Source: Xanthostigma xanthostigma (Eukaryota; Arthropoda; Insecta; Raphidioptera; Raphidiidae). Taken from it: a stretch of 64,000 nt of DNA. The stretch lies in the NCBI GenBank assembly GCA_963575645.1, contig OY754464.1, forward strand, positions 83,798,948 to 83,862,947, written 5' to 3'. A program made the position numbers and the translations under genes. Shown here one piece after another: positions 10,880 to 22,863 of the stretch. The number at the start of each line of letters is the position of its first letter. Position 1 is the first letter of the stretch. The notes beneath the pieces are model-generated. The model was not told the origin of the DNA and ran no database searches. It was given only the letters and a program-made list of their open reading frames with translations.

Positions 10880-11438
10880 TTATATAATTATTTCTTAACA
10901 TTTTTAATAAATTCTTAAGTTTATCATATAGGCATTCCATCAAACTCAGAGTACTTATATAGATATTATTATGTACAAATATATATACGATAGGTTTGTA
11001 GATAGTAGCTAGTACACATATGTATTACATAGTCGGTCTCATTTCCTTTCTCGCTCCCACAGGCGTTCCTTCTATCCTACAGGACGCGACAAACACATTT
11101 ATTAGATTTACATCGTTACTTTGTGTTCCCGACACACTGACACTTGATCAAGACATATAGTTTTGTTTTGTTTTTTAATAAGAGCACAGTGCATAGCCAC
11201 CGGCGCATTACCACGGCAATTGAAGTTTTTTTATCAATGTAGCAAATAACATTGCTCAGAATGTGATAGAAGATTGTTTTAAAAAATCTTTAGAAAAACA
11301 AAATTTGTCAAATTAATACAGAATTGGACAGAAGACAAAAGCAGTAATCAAAAAAGAATCTATAAGTTAAGTTATATAAAAGTCTAACAAAGTTATTCAA
11401 TTTTTTCACCGATTAAAAAAGAGGTTATCAATTCGACA

Positions 11439-11510
<72 letters not shown>
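11439..11510. repeat. (TA)n microsatellite
   Basis: About 35 uninterrupted TA units directly abut the Helitron end at 11511. An AT dinucleotide tract is a permissive A^T target for Helitron insertion. Confidence 0.95.
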
Positions 11511-11511
<1 letters not shown>

Positions 11512-12352
11512 TAGCGGACCGGTACGTGCTTCGCTACGTATAAAGTGAAATAATAAAAAAATTTAATTGGAACATCAAATTCATTTATTCAAACAAAAAA
11601 ATATTTTATTAATTGCTAGCTATTTTAAAATATACATGTGCGTATATGTGTGTATGGAAATATATATGACTGCATACGTCAATATATATAAAAATGTCAT
11701 TAAATAATTCATTTTTAAATCGACGTGCTTCCATCTGTTACAATAAAACACCCGTATGAACACAATATGTTTTTTCAAATAAAGAAACACACATACTACA
11801 TACATGTAATTCACTTTAACAGTTCAAAACTTACCGTTTGTGTAAATGCGTTTGACAATTTAATTCAAAAAAAGCCTGTAAACGATATGAAACACCGACG
11901 GCTCGCTAAAAAACTGAGAAAAGTACACGCACACATATACATAGTACATTTGAACAATTCAAGACTCACCGTTTGTATGAATGCACTCAACAATATGTTT
12001 AAAAATATAATTACAAAGCAATAATTATCGCTGACAATTGCTTTAATCGAAGCACGTCCAAAATGAAATGACCGCATGAATGACATAACAACATGCTTGT
12101 ACTGTCAACACTGAAAAAAGTTTCAATTTGACAGCAAAATCCCCATTAACAAAATGATCCGCCATTTATTGAATTCATTTGTTACAAAAAATGTGATAAA
12201 TGAAGAACCGCTCGACCGATTTTGTGCAAACTTCACATAAACCATCTACTAAATAGTCCGAACAAAGTCTAAACATTTGGTTTGGATAGGCGAGCCCGTT
12301 CTTGAGTTATAAAATTACAACGAAAAGTGGCATTGATTTTTATAGATATAGA
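11511..12352 (-). mobile_element. Non-autonomous Helitron, family B-related
   Basis: The minus strand starts TCTATATCTATAAAAATCAA and ends GTACCGGTCCGCTAG, flanked by A and T. The 3' ~120 bp match the Helitrons at 2074 and 59983 (agcacgtac...cgctag, taaagtgaaataataaa), while the 5' half differs. No Rep/helicase coding. Short ORFs inside lack recognisable domains. Confidence 0.75.
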
Positions 12353-12379
12353 TTTTTGGCACGGCCCGCTATAAAACAA

Positions 12380-12725
12380 CTGCTTTTCATGCCTGCATAG
12401 CGGTAGTAAAATTACCCTTTATAATAAAACAAAAGTAATGTAATTTTTTCAATCCAATAGCTATATATCTCTGTCAGTTGCCATTTAAATCCATAGAAGC
12501 AAAGCAGGCGCTGAACAGTCCGCATGATAATGTCAAAAATATTACAAATATACTTATTATGACTTGAAAATCAGCTATTTTATAGAAGGTACGTGCGAAA
12601 AATGTAGTGTGTGTCTCGATTGTAATGCTTTTATGACTCGTGTGACTGTTGAAACTCGCCAATCTCTCGTTATTGATACAATGTAACGACTCGTCATAAA
12701 ATAATGCATTACAAACTAGATACAT
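12380..12725. repeat. Family N repeat, copy 1
   Basis: Shares cttttcatgcctgcatagcg, the stretch around cgtgcgaaaaatgt and actcgtgtgactgtt with copies at 45535 and 53595. Non-coding and degraded; the minus-strand 83-codon ORF inside is not preserved in the other copies. Boundaries are approximate. Confidence 0.5.
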
Positions 12726-13402
12726 AAACTGCTATTCTTTGTTGATTTAAGCGCCTTGGGGCAGATGCCGAGTCTGTCCGGGGTTCGGGGTTATGCCACG
12801 AATTGTGGTACCATTTAAGTTAATTTTTATAGCCAGAAACATTCAGATAATGACTGCAGCGGTTACTAAAATAAAAAAACTAATTGATGTTTTTTTGTGG
12901 TTGTTGGAATAATGCGTGTTGTTATTCACCAATTAATATAAATTTTGGATTTTTGAATTTTCTCTAAAATTAAGCGCTAGTAAAGTCACAAACACTATAG
13001 TAGGTATGTTATACGGTTTAGAATTGCATAGGTCATCAATAACAAACTTCCAATAATGTTACAACTTTGATTGCAGCGATTTTTTTTCTGAATTAGGTCC
13101 TTGAAACTGTTATTAACTGAAAGAAGAAAAAGACTTCAAAAATAAGCACACACTTGATAGGGTATGACGTATTTGTAAGCTAATAATTTATTGGTCGCAT
13201 TCGTTGGTTTACAATTATCATCCCCTAACCTAGAAATGCGTCATTGCAATATGTTGATACTGTTTTGTAGATTATTAAGTAAAAAAGAAGGTAGTTTTGG
13301 AAAAAACAACAAAAATTGCTTATGATAAGGTCGCTCAGAAAATCTCAGGGAACCGAGTAATTTTAAAATGTCACAGATAAATATGGCGTCGGGTATTCGA
13401 TT
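12726..13402. other. No gene seen
   Basis: AT-rich DNA between two repeats. A 74-codon minus-strand ORF at 13241-13465 runs into the family E repeat and has no recognisable domain. Confidence 0.4.
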
Positions 13403-13636
13403 AAAAAAAAAATCGGTTGTCTGTAAAGTCGGTTTACGGACGATAGTTTTACGTGATAACGTCATAAAGAAACATTGATGAACTCTCTGACGTCACGCGA
13501 GAAGAGAGAGAAATGCGTACAAGCCGACGCTTGGGCCGATCGTGCCTCTCTATCGCTTATACCGCGCTCTCGCTTGCACTTTTTCGTGCGTGCAGCCGGT
13601 TTTTCATCAATTTATCAGACGTTATCACGTCAAAAA
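13403..13636 (-). repeat. Family E repeat, copy 2
   Basis: Inverted relative to copy 1: begins cggttgtctgtaaagtcgg and ends gacgttatcacgtcaaaaat. The interior carries the cgtgcgtgcagccgg block of the family plus a private segment (ctctctgacgtcacgcgag). Confidence 0.7.
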
Positions 13637-13648
13637 TTAAAAATGTTT

Positions 13649-13869
13649 TACGAGAACGCATTACAGAAGTGAAACTTCTAGTTGCAAATCATACGATTGC
13701 ATTTGGACAAGTGGGAAAAATGTGTTACCAGATAGTTTCCCGTTCAGATATTTCGTCTGTACAAGTTAATCTGAACGTGAAACTATCTCGTAACACATTT
13801 TTCCCACTTGTCCAAATGCAATCGTATGATTTGCAACTAGAAGTTTCACTTCTGTAATGCGTTCTCGTA
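13649..13869. repeat. Near-perfect foldback element
   Basis: Two arms of about 100 bp are almost perfect reverse complements around a ~20-nt centre near 13750-13770. The outer sequence is tacgagaacgcattacagaa and its inverse. The arm contains gaagtgaaacttc, reminiscent of the family A end motif. It sits directly beside the end of the family E copy. An ORF spanning it simply reads through both arms. Confidence 0.85.
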
Positions 13870-13932
13870 ACACGTTTTTAATTTTTTTCGCAAATAATAA
13901 ATAACTTCATGGGTTGAAAAATTATTCGAATA

Positions 13933-14440
13933 TTTTTTGACGTGACAACGTCTTATAAATTGATGAATCACCAATCTTATAAATTGATGAAACACCGGCT
14001 GCATGCACGAAAAAGTGTAACGTTCCTAACGTTCCGCCTGACCCTGTGCGTACTTTTCTCGAAAACGGCCCTAACGATTTGGATGAAATTTACTGAAAAG
14101 GGATTTTGGGGGGCAAAACATCGTTTTAGCTAGGTCTCATCTCTCGAAAAAATCGTTTTCTTACAAATTTTATCATTATAAAAATCAATTTTTTGACGTA
14201 TGAAAATACTTAAATATTGTAAGTAGGTTTTGGAATTTTATATAAACAATGAAACAATTGTTTTCAAAATATTATGACAGTTAATCTTTGAGACTTAAAA
14301 TAAATACGAAAGAAAGAAAGTTAAAAAAAACAATTATTATTATAGGTGGTGAGTAATTTTAATAAATAAAATTAACCTAAATTTGAAGCGAAAGATGCAA
14401 TATCATAGATTCGCATTATTATAATTATTATATGTAGAAG
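13933..14440 (+). repeat. Family E repeat, copy 3, long form without its right end
   Basis: Starts TTTTTGACGTGACAACGTC, has the doubled block aatcttataaattgatgaaa, then a ~350-bp interior (gaaaacggccctaacgattt...). The interior is nearly identical to the copy at 26121. It stops where copy 26121 would continue into its right terminus; another E copy begins 24 bp later. Confidence 0.7.
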
Positions 14441-14463
14441 ATAGGAGAAATAGAACATAAATT

Positions 14464-14668
14464 ATTGACGTGATAACGTCTTATAAATTGATGAATCACG
14501 TCAATATAAAAAGATGAAACACCGGCTGCATGCACGAAAAAGTGTAACGTTCCTAACGTTCCGCCTGACCCTGTGCGTGATTATTAAATATGATATTCGA
14601 GCGGAATACGTTATCACGTAAAACTATCGTCCGTAAACCGACTTTACAGACAACCAATTTTTTTAAAT
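14464..14668 (+). repeat. Family E repeat, copy 4, short form
   Basis: A complete short member, from TTGACGTGATAACGTC to cagacaaccaattttttt, adjoining the truncated long copy. Recombination between an internal and a terminal palindrome could have produced this arrangement (inference). Confidence 0.7.
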
Positions 14669-14764
14669 ACAAAAAAAAATTATAATAGGATTAGGTACTA
14701 AACAAAAATTAATCGTATTATTTGCAACTCTAAAAAAAATAAATAAAAAAATACAAATTGTTAC

Positions 14765-14836
14765 GCGTACCTGACGGTAATCGAACTCAAACCTGCCGCG
14801 TGGCAGGCCGGGATTCTACCACTGAGCTACGGATGC
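14765..14836 (-). pseudogene. tRNA-Gly(GCC)-like pseudogene or SINE head
   Basis: The minus strand starts GCATCCGTAGCTCAGTGG, has a perfect Pol III A box (TAGCTCAGTGG) and an anticodon-loop region CCTGCCACGCGG as in tRNA-Gly(GCC). The B box (AGTTCGATTAC) is degenerate. The 3' acceptor strand does not pair with the 5' GCATCCG, so a functional tRNA is unlikely. Confidence 0.6.
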
Positions 14837-15738
14837 TTGCTGAGAACTACTGTTTATACAGGGTTACTAAATACAATTTCGTGGCAAATTCAGTGACATA
14901 GGTTTCATTACAAACGAGTTTACACCCGTTGTTGAAGAAGTATTCACTTCAAAAACCTTCTGATTTAACAAGCACCCTGTAGTACATGTAAACGGGCATC
15001 TCAGGTGTATAGAGTACACAATGTTTACAGATGTCAGGTACACGTGGCCTAGATACTGTACACATAGCCGACATGTTTAAAACACAAAGCATTATCAAAT
15101 TAAAATAGGAGTGGTTAGCGGTCTGCTTGAACTATAGTGTACGAGGATGTTTCAACAAATAATAATGACGGATTCAACGCTCATGAGGTATTTCTCAAAA
15201 CAATTTTTTATTACTCATGCGGGAAAAGTGGTATCTTTACGCATGCTGTTACGGTTGAAAAGTAGCTATTTTCATTTGCGTGCGGAAACTTTATTTGTCG
15301 CACTGAAATTGTTGTTTGCCGCACGCAAATTCAGAGAAAAAAACAAAATAATAACGGTGTTAATGTACAAACTGTCATTTGAAGCAGATTTGAGGTTAAA
15401 ATTTTCGATTATGGACTTTTATTCTTGACAATTTTAACAATTTTAACTGAATTTTCAACTTTTTAATGATTTAATTTTAATTTTTATTACTTCTAATTTC
15501 TTTTTTTAATTCGTAATAAAATTTTAATTTAAATTAATTCGTAATAAAAAATCGTATGTGCAACTCGTGCGGAATTGTCGCACTAGTTGCACAATATACT
15601 ATTGTGGACTGCTCAGAATGGAGCGAAAAATGTACCTCCAGCAGCACTAGTCTTACGGTAGGGACAAACATTTCAAAATCCCATTAAAACACATCGAAAA
15701 AAATTTGAAAAGAAGTTTGACCCTGCAGGCCATCCCTG
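14837..15738. other. No gene seen; possible old repeat
   Basis: A 93-codon plus-strand ORF (15147-15428) has no recognisable domain. The segment contains GC-rich hairpin-like strings (tttgccgcacgc, gtgcggaattgtcgcacta). The string ttgcacaatatactattg is the inverse of one at 6937-6955, so an unassigned repeat is likely here. Confidence 0.35.
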
Positions 15739-16819
15739 TAACTTCCCGCTATTTTCGAGTTTAAAACGCTCAAAAATATATAAAATATAGCAAGAAGTTT
15801 ATTTATTAGCTCTTCGAGCTCAAAAAAAAAAACACTTTGTTACGAAATTTTCGTTCACTATATCTCATGAACAAATGAACCGATTTTGATGCGATTTGCG
15901 GCAGTCGACTCAATTTTTTATCCTAAAAAAGTAATTTATTACAGAAAAATCGATCTCATAGGAATTTTACGAGCAATTTAAAAAAACACTTTTTTACAAA
16001 TTTTTCGTTCACGATATCTCGTGAACAAATGAGCCGATTTTGATGCGGTTTGCGTCGATCGACGCAGTTTTTTTAACCTAAGAAAGTAAATTATTACAAA
16101 AAAATCGATTTGATAAGAATTTTACGAGTAATTATAGAAAATTACTTTTCTCGTAATTTTTCGTTCACGTTATCTCATGAACAAATGAACCAATTTTGAT
16201 CTGGTTTGCGGCGATCGACGCAGTTTTTTTAGCCTAAGAAAGTAATTTATTACAAAAAAATCGATCTGATAACAATTTTAAGAATCATTTTAAAAAAACA
16301 CTTTTTTACGATTTTTTCGTTCACGGTATCTCGTGAACAAATGAACCGATTTTGATGCGGTTTGCGGAAATCGACGCAGTTTGTTAAGAAGAAGAGCTGG
16401 TTAGATTTTGGAATAATTTGGTTTAGTAGTTTAGAAAATATTTTACAAAAACAAATTTTTAAAAATTTTTGAAACTTGTTTTTTTAAGATTTCTCTAAAT
16501 TTTTTGGGCCGTATCGTTTCAAATTTTCAGGAAGTCTAAGTTCACCAAGATCACGTAAGATACCGCAAACCGCGTTTCAGTCGGACACTCCGTTCAAAAG
16601 ATATAAAAGGTTTACATCATACATACACACACACACACACCCCCCCCCACACACATACATACAGCCCTACGGACATCATTGCCAAAATAGTTTCAATAGC
16701 TTCCTAGGACCTCAAAACGTCGAGATCTGGCGAAAACTCGATTTTCAAAAATCGGGGTGAAACCAATAACTTCCCGATTTTTGAAAAAAAAAAAAATTTT
16801 TTTTTAAAGCGGGAAGTTA
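15739..16819. mobile_element. Putative inverted-repeat element with tandem core
   Basis: TAACTTCCCGCT at 15739 and its exact inverse AGCGGGAAGTTA ending at 16819 bound 1081 bp. The bounded segment contains a four-unit tandem array, a (CA)n/(C)n tract at about 16619-16665 and cgacgcagttt motifs. No ORF. A chance 12-bp inverted pair cannot be excluded; similar cttcccgc-ended repeats are common in insects (recalled). Confidence 0.45.
15840..16390. repeat. Four tandem units of about 155 bp
   Basis: Each unit carries ttttcgttcac, tatctc(g/a)tgaacaaatga, ccgattttgatgcggtttgc and aaaaatcgatct. Units start near 15848, 16002, 16156 and 16312. Divergence between units is roughly 10-20 percent, so the array is not recent. 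Confidence 0.8.
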
Positions 16820-17380
16820 AAAATCGACTTATGTACGTACATTTTCAAACTTCAAAGGCAATAACGGAGCAACTCTGCAACTAGCAACGTTAAAACATTG
16901 GTTGTCTTATCGTAATTAAAAAATGTCAGGGAAAAAAATGAATTGATTTCTAGGTCAGTAAGTCAGATACAATTATTTTTAGCGACAGATAAAAATGATA
17001 ATAATTATAATTAATGATTTTTTTATCTATATAAAAAAGAGAGGTTATATTTTCAATTAATTATGCAATTATGAATTGAGTTTATAAATTATGATCTATA
17101 TACTTGATAGTTTTGAACAAATATGTGATATTTTAATTTTTTTTTAATGCTCCGTGCAAACAAAACATTTGTGAAATCACTTCAGTGTCCGTCCGTCCGT
17201 CTGTCACAGACGATTTTCTCTGAAACTATGTCACGTAAAAATTTGAAATTTGGCGCAGTGGTGCCCCAATCATAGATTTAAACCGTGTATAAAGATTACG
17301 CGTACACTTTTTGGGAAGAATAATGGGATAGTTAAAGAGTCGTTTACTTATTAAAATAAGGTTTGTGCTGATTGTACATC
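16820..17380. other. No gene seen
   Basis: AT-rich; contains (CCGT)n-like gtccgtccgtccgtctgtc near 17188, a feature often found at ends of insect repeats. No ORF with a domain. Confidence 0.4.
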
Positions 17381-17981
17381 GCACGTTGAAAACAATAGTG
17401 ACACTATATAAAAAAAGTTAACTTTTCACTATACGAAAATTTTCGTTTGCTCATAAACCCACTTACTTCCGCTAGACTGAGCTAGTGTCACTTTATATTT
17501 TGAAAGAATTGCCCATGGTCATGACAGATATAACGACACTATTTTGATTGTGTCAAAGCAGTTGTTTGGTACGCAAGTCGCTGTAAGTGAAAAAGTGACA
17601 CATTTTGTTAAACGACAGTTTACTGCGATTACAGTTGCTACAAAAATTAATGCAAGTAAGTAAATACATAAAATGACACATTTTGTTTAGTGACACTTTT
17701 TGCAGTTGAAGTCTCCAATTTACTGATTATAGGTTATGACAACAATGACACTAAACAAAAAATTATTGTAAAAAGGTCTTTTTTTTAATAACTTTATTTT
17801 TAACATTGTGGTCAAAATATAAATTAAAACAATAATAAATTGTCTCATTATTAACAAAAGAATCTCTATAAGCAGTATTTTAATAGTACTTTTTTAGGAC
17901 AAAACAATAATATTAAAACTAAAAAATGCTCTACTGTAAAATGCCATTTTTTGCATAATGCCACTTTTGTTTTCAACGAGC
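17381..17981. repeat. MITE, family H, copy 1
   Basis: Terminal inverted repeats gcacgttgaaaacaatagtg and the inverse of gctcgttgaaaacaaaagtg bound 601 bp. Subterminal gtgacac(t) strings recur on both strands (agtgacacta, aagtgacaca, atgacacatt), a typical transposase-binding layout. Non-coding. A collinear copy lies at 39235. Confidence 0.75.
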
Positions 17982-18404
17982 ATGTATTGTGGAAGTGGGT
18001 CAAAATTGAATTACCAGATAATTAGTGAGGATAATAAAACGCCTGTAAAAATGAATTACCATCCTACTTCAAATACGCAACTGAGCATAAAATTCAGTTC
18101 GAAAATATACATAAATATAGCTCCGTGCAAAAAAAGTATCCCTATTTTTAGGTATGACCAATAACACACGTTTATTCTATGTGGGCAAACGGTATAAGAC
18201 GCTTAGTTTATCTATAATATTACGCAAACAAATCTATCATTTTCCCCTAACCTTTAGCAAACACACTTGTTCTTATACCTTACGTTTTTAATTTACTGAA
18301 TGACAAAATAAACACTGAAAGACATGAGAACTAAATGCGCTATCCATTTTTGATTTAGATACTCTTCTGCAATGTAATATTTTCAAAAATCTTGAATTTT
18401 ATAT

Positions 18405-18919
18405 TTGAAGTAAAACTTCTTTCGGCACGCTTGACTTGGGGAGTAAGCTGGTAAATGCCTGACGAAAGCGTTTACGGAAGTGCATCATCGGACGAGGCGA
18501 ACGGTAATTAAGAGGGAGACATAAGTTAGTGAGTGCGACAAAGACGAAGCATTAATACAACTATTTGACGTTTAAAATGAAAACAATTGTTTTTTTGTAT
18601 CAAAAATACATTTCATCGAATATAGGTTAGTTAATACCCTTTTAAATGTATTATAAATTATGCTAATAAATATTTATAAATATTTTGTCTATTAATTAAT
18701 CAAAAATTAAATTTTAAACATTTCGTTTTTGTAGATATGTGCTACAGAGTGAGGTTATATTGTGTCGTTAAATCAGGATGTCTAATCAAAATATGGTGAT
18801 AGATTATCGAATATTATTGTATCATTATTATATATTATGTAACATAATTATATATTATATAATATGGCAGGTAGAAGTTTTACTTCAGTCGTGTGGTCTA
18901 AAGCACACTCGCTTTTTTT
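18405..18919 (-). repeat. Family A repeat, copy 5
   Basis: Inverted full-length member, from ttgaagtaaaacttctttcg through the caccatattttgattagaca block (inverse strand) to the gtgtggtctaaagcacac end. About 515 bp. Confidence 0.75.
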
Positions 18920-20229
18920 ATCAAGAACAGGACTATTAATTATGTAAAATTTGCAATATGACCTTGATATATGTATTGATATCTAAAAACTCAAAAAACG
19001 TGATTATCTTAATGAATATCTTTAAAGTTTAAAAAAATTAGTGAGACACGCGTCTTTGAAAAGCAGGGATTGAACTGTGAAATTTTTCGAACTATGACTT
19101 TTTAAAAATTATGTCCCCAAGAAAATCGACATTAGGCATCGGAAAAAGGACACTAATTGTTTATATAATTGGGTATTGTCCTATTTTCCACAATATATTG
19201 GAACATATATTATAATCGTTTGTAGGTACGAAAAAAATATTACAAATGGGGAAAAAAACTTTCTTTTTAAATATATCAATAAGTTATGGTCAACAAGAAA
19301 CTGATCACCTATCGACCAAGGCGTAACGTTATTTGTCTGCAGTCTACGTACAAGCAACAAGAAGGCCTTTATTACTAGCTACTGAATTTGTATAAACTTA
19401 GTAATAATGACAGACGCGGATTTGTACAAAGAGACTTAAAGAATCGCAGCTTTTTGACTTCATTTACGAAACTGAAAGGTTTGAACCGTTTAAAATAAAA
19501 TTGTAATAAGAATTACTATTCTTTAAACCATTTTTTACAACAAATACCCAATTATCCTTGGACCCTAAGCCACCGTCGTATCAATTATTAAATGGAAAGC
19601 GACTGTTTCTTCTGCGTCAGTAGCTTCTACTAGATCTATATACACAGGTAATAGGGTATATGTACACAGCTAAGTACTGTGTATTACCTGCCCGTAGTGC
19701 CAGACCAACACCCATTGTTATGGATGATTGACGTCAAGTTATCTTAAAAAATATTATATTTGCACGTAATTGTTCTTAATGAGATCTTAAATAATGACCA
19801 CAAGCTCAAAAGGGACAAAACAATCATACAGTAATAATTTACTTCGGTATACGACCTGAATGCAAAATTGTCTATGTCGAAATCTTTATATAAAATATAT
19901 TTTTAGATAAGTAAATACTAAAAAAAATATTCACACTCGATTGAGACGAAACACGGCAGCGACAACAGCAGGGGAATCTTTGGCTCCACCGTATTACACT
20001 CTTGTCTCGCGGAGGTGTGCCCCCCGTTCGGTAGCGGCAACAGTAGTGGAGCCTTCAGCTCCACCGTCTGATCCAGTTCAATTTACCTCCCTATAGCGAA
20101 ACAGTTCTCCCAGTCTTCCTCTCAGCTGTTTGCTGTACTGTATAATACATATTTCTAATTTTATGATCTAGTGGTGTACCTTATGAGTTGAACCTGATAT
20201 TTATCAAAATTTCGGTTTAGGGGCTTTTG
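18920..20229. other. No gene seen
   Basis: Contains a 9-bp-stem hairpin at about 19645-19691 (caggtaata/tattacctg) and a less AT-rich patch at 19940-20100. No ORF above 60 codons with recognisable content. Confidence 0.4.
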
Positions 20230-21256
20230 AGATCATTTTTAAGGGGAAAAAGTTCTAGAGTTGGCAACACTGGGCCGAAAAGAGTTAGAGAGAGCGGTAG
20301 GATACATGCACGTCACTGATTGGTACGTACGTACGTACGTACATCATGCAATGAACGTGCAGAGAGGAAGTAACAGATCATTTTTAAGGGGAAAAATTCT
20401 AGAGTTGGCAACACTGGCGCCGAAAAGAGTTAGAGCGAGCGGTAGGATACACATGCACGTCACTGATTGGTACGTACGTACGTACGTACGTACATCATGC
20501 AATGAACGTGCAGAGAGGAAGTAACAGATCATTTTTAAGGGGAAAAATTCTAGAGTTGGCAACACTGGGCCGAAAACAGTTAGAGCGAGCGATAGGATAC
20601 ATGCACGTCACTGATTGGTACGTACATACGTACGTACGTACATCATACAATGAACGTGCAGAGAGGAAGTAACAGATCATTTTTAAGGGGAAAAATTCTA
20701 GAGTTGGCAACACTGGGCCGAAAAGAGTTAGAGCGAGCGGTAGGATACATGCACGTCACTGATTGGTACGTACGTACGTACGTAGGTACATCATGCAATG
20801 AACGTGCAGAGAGGAAGTAACAGATCATTTTTAAGGGGAAAAATTCTAGAGTTGGCAACACTGGCGCCGAAAAGAGTTAGAGCGAGCGGTAGGATACACA
20901 TGCACGTCACTGATTGGTACGTACGTACGTACGTACATCATGCAATGAACATGCAGAAAGGAAGAAACAGATCATTTTTAAGGGAAAAAATTCTAGAGTT
21001 GGCAACACTGGGCCGAAAAGAGTTAGAGCGAGCGATAGGATACATGCACGTCACTGATTGGTACGTACGTACGTACATTATGCAATGAACGTGCAGAGAG
21101 GAAATAACAGATCATTTTTAAGGGGAAAAATTCTAGAGTTGGCAACACTGGGCCGAAAAGAGTTAGAGAGAGCGGTAGGATACACATGCACGTCACTGAT
21201 TGGTACGTACGTACGTACGTACATCATGCAATGAACGTGCAGAGAGGAAGTAACAC
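20230..21256. repeat. Satellite-like array, seven units of about 147 bp
   Basis: Units start (agatcatttttaagggg) at 20230, 20375, 20526, 20674, 20822, 20969 and 21109, giving spacings of 145, 151, 148, 148, 147 and 140. Most length change comes from a (GTAC)n stretch inside each unit. Identity between units is high, so amplification is recent. All ORFs here on either strand are repeat artefacts. Confidence 0.95.
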
Positions 21257-21575
21257 GCGCAGCGGGATTTATTTCCTATTGCAATACCACCTACAGGTTA
21301 CATTTCTCTTCATTTCCAGTCCCTGTCTCCAGATACACACTTCTTCACTAGCTACACTAATTTCGTATACTACAGAACATCTGTACAGTGATCTCATCTC
21401 ATCTCCTCTCCTCTACTCTCTTCTTTCACACTATCTCTTTCACTGTTTTCTGCAGTCTTGACATCGCAGATATCCTGAAAAGAAGATAGACCTTCGCTAC
21501 TGCACACGAGGCTGGTTTTGCCGCTAGATTTAACTGCCATGCCGGCGAACTTGTGCTCACTGGCTGCGAATATGT

Positions 21576-21985
21576 AAATGACGTGCCAACGGTTCGACGC
21601 CAACGTTTCGACGCGTGGTCAGTTCGACGCGAGGTCGTTTCGACGCGGGGTCAGTTCGACGCCATACTTTTTTTCGTATTTTTTTTATTTTTAGAATAAC
21701 TTTGCATCATCATTCAAATAAATGCGATATGCCTGATATAATATAACATATATTTTATATGTTATATAATATATAAAACGTGATTCAAATAAATAAGTAA
21801 TATGACTGATATAATAGATATAGGTATATAATAAATGGTAATGTGAAACCCAAAAAGCTATAACAAAGAATTCAACAGGAATTACTTCGTTGATAAGAAA
21901 AACCTGTCGTTGTACTTTACTATTAAAAATTCCCGTTGAAATTTACGTGGAACCGTTGGCGTCGAAACGACCTGCTTCGCCCATC
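21576..21985. repeat. Inverted-repeat element with ttcgacgc arrays
   Basis: GCCAACGGTT at 21585 and its inverse AACCGTTGGC at 21951 bracket the element. Inside the left end, five copies of (g)ttcgacgc separated by ggtc occur within 90 bp; one inverse copy (gtcgaaacgacc) follows the right repeat. No ORF. Exact ends uncertain. Confidence 0.5.
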
Positions 21986-22434
21986 TACAAAACTAGCATA
22001 GTGTGAAGCGAAAACATAACAGCCATCACGCTTCAAACCTATAGCGCCCAAGTCTCGAAAAGATATTATGGGAAATATGTTTGATTAAGCTTTGAAAGTG
22101 CTTATTAAACGCATTCCTATTGCAGAAATGAATAGATCTTGGCTTCAAGCCAAGAAATGAGTAGTTCAGTCTTTTTATACAAGGATTGTCTAAGCTAGGC
22201 ATTATGGTGTATACAAAAGAAGCCTCCCGGCATTTCTAATAATGGAAAACAAAGCATCGAAAAAACTAAACAACGACATATTCCAAACAAAAATATTGTT
22301 GCACAATGTTTTACTTTAACAAGTGTGCTGGTAATTCAAGACACATAAGACGAGACGCAAATTCGTATAAAATTTTAAATCTCTCGGAAGATGTAAAAAA
22401 AGTCTAGATTTAAATATTTCCTACAGACGAACAC

Positions 22435-22856
22435 TATGGCACGCCGCGCCGTTTTACTATTTCATAGTAAAATATTTTTCCAAAAATTATAAAAATATTT
22501 AACAATTTTAATTTCAGAAAAAAAAATTTTGAGTGATATTTTTTATGTGGTGACATAATAAAAATACATTATTATTATGTCATGACATAATAAAAATACA
22601 TTATTTTTATGTCATGACATAATTATAATTCGTCGTTTTTCTTATCTCTTCCTATATGTATAAGCATTTAATTTTGTCATGACAAAAATAATGTATTTTT
22701 ATTATGTCATGACATAATAATAATGTATTTCTATTATGTCACCACATACAAAAAATGCACTCAAAATTTTTTTTCTGAAATTAAAATTGGTACCTAAATG
22801 TTTTTATAATTTTTGAAAAAATATTTTACTATTAAATAGTAAAACGGCGTGCCATA
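22435..22856. mobile_element. Foldback MITE with ~180-bp arms
   Basis: Arms start TATGGCACGCCG at the left and its inverse at the right, with long imperfect complementarity through gtttta(ctatt)...aattttaatttcag. The inner region has several atgtcatgacat palindromes. cgaacac on both sides (22428-22434 and 22857-22863; acgaacac if the right end is one base shorter) is the target duplication. A 7-8 bp duplication suggests hAT- or P-type, but the tip does not match a family I can name. Confidence 0.75.
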
Positions 22857-22863
22857 CGAACAC

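Noticed and set aside
13513-13857. 114-codon ORF
   Set aside because: Runs across a family E repeat and both arms of a palindrome; no domain.
15840-16390. CRISPR-like array
   Set aside because: Contiguous tandem units of ~155 bp without spacer/repeat structure, in a eukaryotic context.
20261-21461. Several 70-96 codon ORFs on both strands
   Set aside because: They read through the ~147-bp satellite units and change with unit length.
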